Origin: JAUUZT01 sp964654015
GTDB taxonomy: Bacteria > Chloroflexota > Dehalococcoidia > GIF9 > AB-539-J10
Assembly: GCA_964654015.1 (NCBI GenBank)
Contig: CAZZHQ010000110.1
Location: 1-8,010 of the forward strand
Direction: 5' to 3'
Length of the DNA: 8,010 nucleotides
Under the pieces are notes generated by a model. The model ran no database searches and was not told the DNA's origin. It saw nothing but the letters and a program-made list of their open reading frames with translations. Each line of letters opens with the position of its first letter. The stretch's first letter is position 1. The position numbers and the translations under genes were made by a program. Below are positions 1-5,076 of the stretch, piece after piece.

Positions 1-55
1 GTTTCATGATCGCAAAACTAACATTATGGCTGGTACCAAAAAGGGGTGAGGACCA
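1..55 (-). mobile_element. Left-end remnant of an IS3-family element, inward-facing
   Basis: Read on the minus strand from position 55, the sequence begins TGGTCCTCACCCC and then contains AATGTTAGTTTTG. The IS3-type element at the right edge of the window begins TGATCCTCTCCCC and carries the same 13-base AATGTTAGTTTTG at a similar distance. The two are therefore related but not identical ends. The element would run leftward out of the window. The IS630 reading frame becomes recognisable immediately after position 55, so this element seems to have interrupted or truncated IS630. The family assignment rests only on the resemblance to the right-hand element. Confidence 0.5.
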
Positions 56-409
56 GTCGATGCCAATGTGCCACCTGATCTAGAAATACATTTAGTAGTC
101 GATAATTACGCTACTCATAAACATCCTAAGGTTAAAAGATGGCTCGCGTCCCATCCACGTTATCAAGTTCACTATACGCCCACTTATGCTTCCTGGCTCA
201 ATCAAGTGGAAATTTGGTTTAATATCATCACCCAAAGAGCTATTCGCCGGGGAACGTTCAAGAGTGTGAAAGAACTCGTCGCTAAAATCGAAATGTTCGT
301 AAATCAATACAATCGTACTTCACATCCATTTGTTTGGACAGCAACAGCAGATTCAATTCTGGAAAAAATCAAACGACTTTGTCAATGTATTTCCGAGACG
401 GGACACTAG
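56..409 (+). pseudogene. IS630-family transposase, C-terminal fragment
   Basis: The frame encodes the C-terminal part (about 117 residues, GTC GAT GCC onward) of an IS630-type DDE transposase. VDNYATHKHP contains the second catalytic aspartate, and ASWLNQVEIWF contains the catalytic glutamate. RAIRRGTF and a C-terminal FVWTATADSILEKI segment follow, and the frame stops at TAG. An in-frame stop at 47-49 and a junction with IS3-like sequence at about 55 mean that the N-terminal DNA-binding domain and first catalytic aspartate are missing. A GTG at 68 could be called as a start, but this is a truncated gene, not an intact small one. It is inactive on its own. Confidence 0.9.
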
Positions 410-413
410 AAGG
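336..413 (+). repeat. 78-bp perfect inverted repeat, left copy (IS630 3' end)
   Basis: The 78 bases from GGACAGCAACAGC through CACTAGAAGG recur exactly as the reverse complement at 7725-7802. The repeat covers the last codons of the IS630 transposase, its stop codon and four bases beyond. Both copies point their 3' ends toward the cargo. IS630 elements normally insert at TA and end close to the stop codon, so the true element end may be the GGGACAC just before the TA at 407-408. The identical GAAGG beyond it would then be extra shared sequence. Confidence 0.9.
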
Positions 414-514
414 AATTATTCGGCGATACCATACTTACTGGTGCCGCTGCAAAACCGGCTTACCCACCATTTTTGACTTATATTGCCTAATTGGCCTTTA
501 AATTGTTTATCGCT

Positions 515-1117
515 CTACTGGCCCTTTAATTTCTTTATTAAATATACCACTTCTCTGGCACATTCTCTTGACTGGGCCCAAGGATCATTATGGGGAGTCT
601 TACCGTCAGCTTCCAGCCCAGTCGTTACCAGAGTGCCTGGAGCTACTGTTTTACAATACCCCGAAGCTGTAACATCAAAACTTCCTCCTGTATACATTCC
701 TTGTATTGAGAAGAAAGTATTGATTGCCTGTAATGCTGTGGTTGTCCCTCTTGTCCAGGTGCAAGCAATAGAACCTCCCACCTTTCTTTGCAAATCCTTA
801 GTAATCCATAAGCAAAATGTTCTGTCTATAATCGCTTTTGCTTGAGCTGTTACATTCCAGAAATAAACCGGGCTACCAAAAATTATTCCATCTGCTTGCT
901 TAAGGAGAGGATAAAGTTCTTTCATGTCATCATCGATTGGGCATACTCCACTCGGAATGCACGCAAAACATGACGTGCATCCTTCAATCTTTTTACCTGC
1001 GGCTTTCCACAACCGCGTTTTAGCTCCCAAATTACTCGCTTCTTTTAATGCTTCTTTTACAAGTATCTCAGTATTGCTTTCTTTACGCGGACTTGCAACA
1101 ATCCCTAAAATTTCCAT
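515..1117 (-). CDS. Iron-sulfur flavoprotein-like NAD(P)H:FMN reductase family protein
   Basis: This 200-residue protein has a flavodoxin-like fold. It opens with MEILGIVASPRKESNTE, a phosphate-binding loop of the FMN-reductase type. A compact cysteine cluster at C47, C50, C53 and C59 (CX2CX2CX5C) follows, as in archaeal and clostridial Isf proteins that hold a 4Fe-4S cluster. GSPVYFWNVTAQAKAIIDR (81-99) is the conserved FMN-contact region. Known family members pass electrons between ferredoxin or NAD(P)H and small acceptors in the cytoplasm; the partner here is unknown. The start is well supported by AGAAGGAGGT at 1125-1134, seven bases upstream. It is the last gene of the leftward set, 191 bases after the preceding gene, so it may have its own promoter, although I see no clear one. 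Length is normal for the family. Confidence 0.85.
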   Translation of the reverse strand: MEILGIVASPRKESNTEILVKEALKEASNLGAKTRLWKAAGKKIEGCTSCFACIPSGVCPIDDDMKELYPLLKQADGIIFGSPVYFWNVTAQAKAIIDRTFCLWITKDLQRKVGGSIACTWTRGTTTALQAINTFFSIQGMYTGGSFDVTASGYCKTVAPGTLVTTGLEADGKTPHNDPWAQSRECAREVVYLIKKLKGQ

Positions 1118-1308
1118 ATCATATACCTCCTTCTAAAATTGCTCTTACAGAATCCCCGACAGCTATGATGCTCGCTTGATAACACCTCCTTCCAAATAAA
1201 TAACATACCTTCGCACGACAATGTAAAACTAGCTTTATAGGTACTCAGCAAAAATAATGCCTTGGGTTACATCCTTTCTTCCTAAATTAATCTTTCTAAT
1301 TACTTGCC

Positions 1309-1752
1309 CTATGTTATTCGTTTAATCCACTCAGTGTAAACTTTAAAGCGAACCTTTCCCGTGCCTCCCCACTCCAACCCCTGATCCGCACAGTCGACAG
1401 TCTTGATAAAGAGCCCGTTAGGATCAAGCCCCTCAGCTATTCTGTCATAGATCATAAACATGTAGATTTGTAGACGGTCAAGAGCATTAATGCAAAGAGG
1501 GAAGGTGGATTCTTTTGCATTTATCACATTCCTGTCAACAATTAACTTATCTCCAACTTTAACCGGTAAAGAGCAGTGGTTTACATCAATCACTTCAAAA
1601 ATTGTCCTCAGCTTTGCTAGTTTGTCACGATGGGCAATCAGCTTCAACCAACTCGGTGCAAGCTTCTTTATTTCCTCACCTTTTAAGCCATAACTGTTCT
1701 CAATGTAAGCTCGTGTTTCATCATCAATTTTCTCTAGGTCGATGTCTTCCAT
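1309..1752 (-). CDS. Uncharacterised protein, TIGR04076-like C-terminal half
   Basis: The 147-residue protein has no signal peptide or membrane segment. Residues 1-50 are charged and probably helical (DDETRAYIENSYGLKGEEIKKL). From about residue 51 it resembles the TIGR04076 family of unknown function: a beta segment with C60, a KVGDKLIVD motif (65-73), PLCINALDRLQ (85-95), an aspartate-rich stretch, VDCADQG (119-125) and a final VRFKVYTEW strand. The family assignment is from memory of its pattern and is tentative. C60, C87 and C121 fall at positions where that family tends to have cysteines, so metal or redox chemistry is possible but unproven. GGGAG at 1762-1766 lies nine bases before the ATG. 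It follows the isochorismatase-fold gene by 73 bases and is probably co-transcribed with it. No biochemical function is claimed. Confidence 0.7.
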   Translation of the reverse strand: MEDIDLEKIDDETRAYIENSYGLKGEEIKKLAPSWLKLIAHRDKLAKLRTIFEVIDVNHCSLPVKVGDKLIVDRNVINAKESTFPLCINALDRLQIYMFMIYDRIAEGLDPNGLFIKTVDCADQGLEWGGTGKVRFKVYTEWIKRIT

Positions 1753-1825
1753 GTGCTCTTACTCCCATGAGAATTTCTAAGCCTTTATTCTACTTGGCTT
1801 CAAACAGATTGGTTTCTCATTTTTC

Positions 1826-2446
1826 TCATTTGTTAGCTAGGGCAGCAACAAAGGCACTCGATTTAGAGATCGTAGCCAGTCTGGGAAGCACCTGCGTCAT
1901 AGCAATGTTATGCATCTCATCGGTATAGTCAGCACAACAATCCTCTAAAATTGTTACGCTATAGCCCAACTCTACTCCATACCTAGTGGTGCTATCAACA
2001 ACGTAATTTGTAGTCTGGCCTACTATAAATAGATGCTTTATTCCTTGGGCACGAAGGATCATGTCAAGCTCAGTGTGTGAGAAGGCACTAGTATTGAAGT
2101 TGATGATGAAAATCTCATTTGGTTGGGGTTTCAGCTCATCAATAACATCCGCATCCCAAGTACCCCTTATAAAGGCTTCATTCTTCTTGCAATCAGCCAG
2201 CAATGGACAAGCATTGTTGTCACCTATCTCTGGGAATCCTGGCCTAAAGCCGACATTAACATAGATTACAGTCACGCTTGCCTTCCTCGCTGCTTCAAGT
2301 GCTGCTGCCGTGTTCTCTATGCACCTATGCTTCTGCACTTGGGCAGGCATTCCGGCGGGGGCGAACTTACCTTTAGGTTTTAGAAGACCATTTGCATAGT
2401 GCAAGACCAAGAATGCCGATTCTGAAACATTAATATTAAGAGCCAT
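1826..2446 (-). CDS. Isochorismatase-family protein lacking the catalytic triad (probable pseudoenzyme)
   Basis: The overall layout matches cysteine hydrolases of the isochorismatase/nicotinamidase type: first strand AFLVLHYANGLL, then NEIFIINFNTSAFSHTEL, then LFIVGQTTNYVVDSTTRYG, then GYSVTILEDCCADY. In the family these carry D (xxxIDMQN), K (K three residues before YSAF) and C (TNxCVxxT). Here, numbered from the preferred start, they are H16, N116 and V149, so all three catalytic residues appear replaced while the scaffold is intact. A cysteine pair at 170-171 is retained. The start at 2446 is chosen because AGGAGG (2457-2462) is ten bases upstream; an ATG at 2455 also lies in frame but only one base from that site. 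Length of 206 aa is normal. It is the first gene of the leftward set, under the promoter at 2635-2663. It could act as a binding or regulatory protein, or use different chemistry. Confidence 0.85.
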   Translation of the reverse strand: MALNINVSESAFLVLHYANGLLKPKGKFAPAGMPAQVQKHRCIENTAAALEAARKASVTVIYVNVGFRPGFPEIGDNNACPLLADCKKNEAFIRGTWDADVIDELKPQPNEIFIINFNTSAFSHTELDMILRAQGIKHLFIVGQTTNYVVDSTTRYGVELGYSVTILEDCCADYTDEMHNIAMTQVLPRLATISKSSAFVAALANK

Positions 2447-2456
2447 CTCAATCATT

Positions 2457-2462
2457 CCTCCT
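2457..2462 (-). promoter_or_regulatory. Ribosome binding site deciding the start of the isochorismatase-fold gene
   Basis: The minus strand reads GAAAGGAGGA immediately before an ATG at 2455-2453 and ten bases before an ATG at 2446-2444. One base is too short for initiation at the upstream ATG, so the second ATG is preferred and the protein begins MALNINV. Confidence 0.65.
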
Positions 2463-2613
2463 TTCGTGAGACTTTTTATTTGGACACTCTTGATTTACTA
2501 TTGCCAAACATTTCACCGAAATACGCACTTACCTTTTTAATCAGCAAACAGCTACTCCGAAAAATAATTATGAAAGCCTTCACTCACATAATGTTGTATG
2601 GATTTGATCTTAT

Positions 2614-2722
2614 CTAAAATGAACCATCAGCGTAATTTTACATCAGAAATCGTATCATGTCAAGCCATTTTACCTATATCTGTTACAGAAAGCGTCAAAT
2701 TTTTATATGCGTTAAATACAGG
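2614..2722 (-). repeat. Left copy of the ~110-bp promoter-operator repeat
   Basis: The reverse complement of this stretch aligns along its whole length with 3354-3463. By eye there are about 12 mismatches and one single-base gap, roughly 88% identity. Two blocks are identical: 27 bases spanning GTAACAGATATAGG to the -35 element and 26 bases spanning the spacer and -10. The copy starts five bases after the Lrp gene's stop codon and points leftward to the isochorismatase-fold gene. Divergence is concentrated just downstream of the -10 element, as expected if the promoter and upstream operator are what is conserved. Confidence 0.92.
2635..2663 (-). promoter_or_regulatory. Sigma-A-type promoter for the leftward gene set
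   Basis: On the minus strand TTGACA (2663-2658) is followed by a 17-base spacer and TAAAAT (2640-2635). Transcription should start near 2628, giving a leader of about 180 bases before the ATG at 2446. Upstream lies the perfect dyad TCTGT-T-ACAGA (2679-2689), centred near -56, which is a plausible regulator site. The same arrangement recurs at 3414-3442. The leader from 2456 to 2613 shows no ORF with a convincing start and no clear riboswitch or terminator. Confidence 0.8.
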
Positions 2723-2726
2723 TAAA

Positions 2727-3242
2727 CTAATATGTACGGTTTTCTCTTCGGACTATTCTCTCGGGTAAAAATGCAGCCAAACCATTAACTAATTGGTTAG
2801 TTTCTATCAGTGGTCCCCTTCCTTTAATAATATCAAGGTTAACAAAAGTTTCAGTTCTCAAGATGCTCTCAATTGCAGAGATTTCATTCTCAATGAAGAG
2901 TGCTAACTCTTCTGGCGACCGTGTTATGACAACACCGATGAGATCATATCTTCCGGTACAAAAAGCTAGATAACATATCTGTGGCTTTTGCGCCAGTTCA
3001 TCCGCCACCCGCCTTAGATCCGCCAGCCGAACCTGGAAAGCAATGATACCTACAAATTTATACCCCAGTTTGCTCATGTTTGGTACGGCAACCAACTTCA
3101 TGATATCGCTGCTTACAAGGCTTTTTATTCGCTTGCGCACTGTTGCTTCAGCCACGCCGAGGATTCTAGCCAAGTCTACGTATCGTTTCCTTCCATCTCT
3201 TTGTAATTCATGTATCAGCTTTTGGTCAAGTTCGTCTATCAT
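2727..3242 (-). CDS. Lrp/AsnC-family transcriptional regulator
   Basis: The N-terminus is the standard Lrp winged helix-turn-helix (MIDELDQKLIHELQRDGRKR, with recognition helix GVAEATVRKRIKSL at about 29-42). A RAM/ligand-binding domain follows at about 62-142, containing GRYDLIGVV at 97-105. Family members form octamers or dimers of dimers, bind dyad sites near promoters and sense amino acids. The final ~25 residues (LIETNQLV to the end) extend beyond the usual domain. The ATG at 3242 is preferred because AAGGATGG sits just upstream; an in-frame ATG at 3251 would leave that site overlapping the start. The gene is bracketed by two inverted copies of a promoter-operator, so it very likely controls both neighbouring gene sets, perhaps in response to alanine or a related amino acid (inference). 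Confidence 0.93.
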   Translation of the reverse strand: MIDELDQKLIHELQRDGRKRYVDLARILGVAEATVRKRIKSLVSSDIMKLVAVPNMSKLGYKFVGIIAFQVRLADLRRVADELAQKPQICYLAFCTGRYDLIGVVITRSPEELALFIENEISAIESILRTETFVNLDIIKGRGPLIETNQLVNGLAAFLPERIVRRENRTY

Positions 3243-3276
3243 TAAAACCATCCTTAGTAGCGTTCAATATCAATTT

Positions 3277-3350
3277 AGCAAACTCTTGCTGAAATATCAA
3301 CCAATTTGTTGATTGCTCGTTCAATATGCTAATAAGAAGCAATTAATTGC
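3277..3350. promoter_or_regulatory. Cluster of short dyads upstream of the Lrp gene
   Basis: Three dyads lie between the Lrp start and the right-hand repeat: AGCAA-actc-TTGCT (3277-3290), ATCAAC-caattt-GTTGAT (3296-3313) and the perfect palindrome GCAATTAATTGC (3339-3350). Lrp-type proteins bind imperfect dyads and commonly repress their own gene, so these are candidate autoregulatory sites. No strong -35/-10 pair for the Lrp gene could be picked out on the minus strand. Confidence 0.4.
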
Positions 3351-3353
3351 GAT

Positions 3354-3463
3354 CCTGTATTCAACGTATATAAAAATTTTAACGCTTTCCGTAACAGATA
3401 TAGGTAAAATGGCTTGATATGATACGATTTCTGATGTAAAATTATAGTGAAAATTCATTTTAA
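3354..3463 (+). repeat. Right copy of the ~110-bp promoter-operator repeat
   Basis: This plus-strand stretch from CCTGTATTCAACG to TTCATTTTAA matches the reverse complement of 2614-2722 at about 88% identity. It points rightward to the alanine dehydrogenase-like gene. Here the upstream dyad is imperfect (TCCGTAACAGA, 3388-3398), while the left copy has a perfect version. Because the two copies sit on either side of the Lrp gene in opposite orientation, they form an inverted repeat that could also recombine to flip the regulator. Confidence 0.92.
3414..3442 (+). promoter_or_regulatory. Sigma-A-type promoter for the rightward gene set
   Basis: TTGATA (3414-3419), a 17-base spacer and TAAAAT (3437-3442) predict a start near 3449, about 60 bases before the TTG start codon at 3509. 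It differs from the left promoter by one base in the -35 element. The dyad at 3388-3398 is centred near -56, a position compatible with either activation or wrapping by an Lrp-type protein. Confidence 0.8.
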
Positions 3464-3508
3464 GTAAAAGTTGTAGGCTCATTAACTTACTGACAAAAGG
3501 AGGCTACC

Positions 3509-4510
3509 TTGAGCAGTCGTTCGCAGCAAAATACAGTTATGCCAGGGGTGCTATTATTAGGTGGACGCGAGGTTGAAGAACTGCTTAGTATGAGCGAAGC
3601 ATTGAAAGCGGTTGAATATGCTTTTAAACTGGAAGCCGAGGGAAAAACTATCATGCCTCCCAAGATATACCTGGAACTTTCAGAACACCAAGGTGACTTT
3701 AGAGCAATGTTAGCTTATCTTGACGGAAGCGCTGGTATCAAATGGGTAAGCGTCTATCCTGGAAATGCTGAGCAAGGTCTGCCTACTGTAATGGCGACCA
3801 TTATTCTATGTGATCCGAATGATGGCTGCCCTCTCGCAATCATGGAAGGAACCTACATTACCAAGATAAGGACAGGTGCTGCGGGAGGTGTAGCTGTGAA
3901 GTACTTGGCTAGAAAAGACGCTTGCGTTATCGGCATGATCGGAGCCGGTGTGCAAGCGAGAACACAACTCATGGCTATAACTAAAGTCATGCCAGGAATA
4001 AAAGAGGTAAAAGTATTTGACTGGCATCCAGAAACTGGATCGAGGTATGCTGAGGAGATGGCAGCAAAATTAAACTTAAACATCTGTGCTGTTGAAAATG
4101 TGGAGGAGGCAGCGGATGCTGATATTGTAGTTACAACTACTACATCAACAATACCAATAGTCAAAAAGCAATTCATTAAACCCGGAACTCATATAAATGC
4201 GATCGGAGCTGATGCCAAAGGAAAGCAAGAACTGGAAACAGAGCTGACAAGGGCAGCGAAGGTCATAGTTGATGACATCAGACAAGCTTCACACTCGGGA
4301 GAAATTAATGTTCCAATGTATGAAGGTAAGATAACAACTGAGGACATCTATGGCACACTGGGGCAGGTAGTCACTAACCTGAAGAAAGGACGTGAAAACG
4401 ACAGCGAGATAACTATTTTTGATTCAACTGGATTGGCGATTCAGGATATAATTTGCGCTAAGCTAGTATATCAGGAAGCAAAGAGACGAGAATTCCCTGT
4501 ACTCTCTTGA
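3509..4510 (+). CDS. Alanine dehydrogenase (archaeal type)/ornithine cyclodeaminase family enzyme
   Basis: This 333-residue protein belongs to the OCD/mu-crystallin family. Visible motifs are MPPKIYL (K52), GDFRAM (R65), GIKWVSVYPGN (K78), GLPTVMATI, KIRTGAAGGVAVKYLAR (119-135), the Rossmann loop IGAGVQAR (G145, G147), an acidic residue D171 at the end of the second strand favouring NAD(H), NAIGADAKGKQEL (230-242, putative catalytic D235) and FDSTGLAIQD (304-313). The pattern resembles archaeal alanine dehydrogenase more than proline-forming cyclodeaminase. Likely reaction: L-alanine + NAD+ to pyruvate + NADH + ammonia. Co-localisation with alanine racemase and the D-alanine-producing thiolase supports this, but ornithine or another amino acid is possible. 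The TTG start is supported by AAAAGGAGG (3495-3503), five bases upstream; the next in-frame ATG (3539) has no comparable site. Confidence 0.88.
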   Translation: MSSRSQQNTVMPGVLLLGGREVEELLSMSEALKAVEYAFKLEAEGKTIMPPKIYLELSEHQGDFRAMLAYLDGSAGIKWVSVYPGNAEQGLPTVMATIILCDPNDGCPLAIMEGTYITKIRTGAAGGVAVKYLARKDACVIGMIGAGVQARTQLMAITKVMPGIKEVKVFDWHPETGSRYAEEMAAKLNLNICAVENVEEAADADIVVTTTTSTIPIVKKQFIKPGTHINAIGADAKGKQELETELTRAAKVIVDDIRQASHSGEINVPMYEGKITTEDIYGTLGQVVTNLKKGRENDSEITIFDSTGLAIQDIICAKLVYQEAKRREFPVLS

Positions 4511-4558
4511 AATTGATCTTTTATGGTTTGATAAAAGTCAACCTAAGAGTTATCAATT
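4511..4558 (+). terminator. Possible nested stem-loop after the alanine dehydrogenase-like gene
   Basis: CTTTTAT (4518-4524) pairs with ATAAAAG (4531-4537) around a six-base loop, and AATTGAT (4511-4517) pairs with ATCAATT (4552-4558) around that hairpin. The stems are A/T-rich with no U tract, so this is a weak terminator at best and may instead affect RNA stability between this gene and ortA. Confidence 0.25.
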
Positions 4559-4618
4559 AACCTCAAGCCATGAGAACTCACCTCCTTTGTAAAAGAGAGG
4601 AGGATTAAGGGACGAGGT

Positions 4619-4695
4619 TGATTGACTTTAAGAATGCCATATTGACAAACTACGGAAAAATATGGTATTTATGGCATAATACTGATTGACTTTAA
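4619..4695 (+). promoter_or_regulatory. Candidate promoter with dyad and direct repeats upstream of ortA
   Basis: TTGACA (4642-4647), an 18-base spacer and TATTTA (4666-4671) form a possible sigma-A promoter for ortA-ortB-alr. It lies inside an eight-base inverted repeat, ATGCCATA (4634-4641) and TATGGCAT (4670-4677), and between two exact 13-base direct repeats TGATTGACTTTAA (4619-4631 and 4683-4695). Just upstream, CCTCCT (4581-4586) can pair with AGGAGG (4598-4603). The 260-base gap before ortA, with this density of symmetry, suggests separate control of the thiolase-racemase genes. Confidence 0.45.
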
Positions 4696-4770
4696 TTTAA
4701 GGTAAGAGAAACTCAAGCCTATTTGAACTGACAAGTCCATAAACTTGGTTAAAAGAGTTTGGGGGTACTA

Positions 4771-5076
4771 ATGAGTTGGGATGCAATGAAGGGTGATTGG
4801 GTTCAGATTTTTGAGGTCATTCTTGAGCCCGGACAGAGAGTCCCGCAGGTTCCAAAGGATACGAGCGAGGTTGCGCTTACATGTCTAGTGAAAGGTTTCT
4901 TGATGGAGGATGCTAATCTGGGAGATACAGTCACCATAACCACTGTAATTGGTAGGAAGATTAAGGGCAAGCTGGTTGCCGTCAACCCGGGTTATAGCCA
5001 CGGTTTTGGTGCCCCGCGCCCGGGCTTAATGAATATTAGTGGAGAACTGAGAAGGATGCTAAAGAATGCCTGTTGA
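4771..5076 (+). CDS. ortA: 2-amino-4-oxopentanoate thiolase, small (alpha) subunit OrtA
   Basis: The protein of about 101 residues matches OrtA in length and pattern: KGDWVQIFEVILEPGQR near the N-terminus, VPQVPKDT, VKGFLMEDANLGDTVTI (40-56), then GRKIKGKLVAVNPGYSHGFG (ending at residue 80). OrtA pairs with the PLP-dependent OrtB. Together they cleave 2-amino-4-oxopentanoate with CoA to acetyl-CoA and D-alanine, in the cytoplasm, as the final step of oxidative ornithine fermentation. The ATG at 4771 is preferred, with a GGGGG stretch six bases upstream; a TTG at 4759 also lies in frame but has a poor ribosome site. The gene overlaps ortB by 11 bases, which supports translational coupling and a fixed subunit ratio. 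Confidence 0.93.
   Translation: MSWDAMKGDWVQIFEVILEPGQRVPQVPKDTSEVALTCLVKGFLMEDANLGDTVTITTVIGRKIKGKLVAVNPGYSHGFGAPRPGLMNISGELRRMLKNAC

Noticed and set aside
483..845. 120-codon open frame on the plus strand
   Set aside because: It is antisense to the iron-sulfur flavoprotein gene, which has clear family motifs and a good ribosome site; no recognisable protein in the plus frame.
1602..1928. 108-codon open frame on the plus strand
   Set aside because: It spans two minus-strand genes and their gap, with no family resemblance or ribosome site.
2614..3463. Interpretation of the inverted repeats as ends of a small mobile element (MITE) carrying lrp
   Set aside because: The repeats contain matched promoters pointing at the two flanking operons and show no target duplication or typical terminal sequences; duplicated regulatory DNA explains them better, though a search for further copies would be decisive.
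3853..4176. 107-codon open frame on the minus strand
   Set aside because: It is antisense within the well-supported alanine dehydrogenase-like gene.
4618..4689. 23-codon frame from TTG that could be a leader peptide
   Set aside because: The start is a TTG with a mediocre site, it overlaps a better-supported promoter, and no run of regulatory codons is present; kept only as a note in the leader finding.
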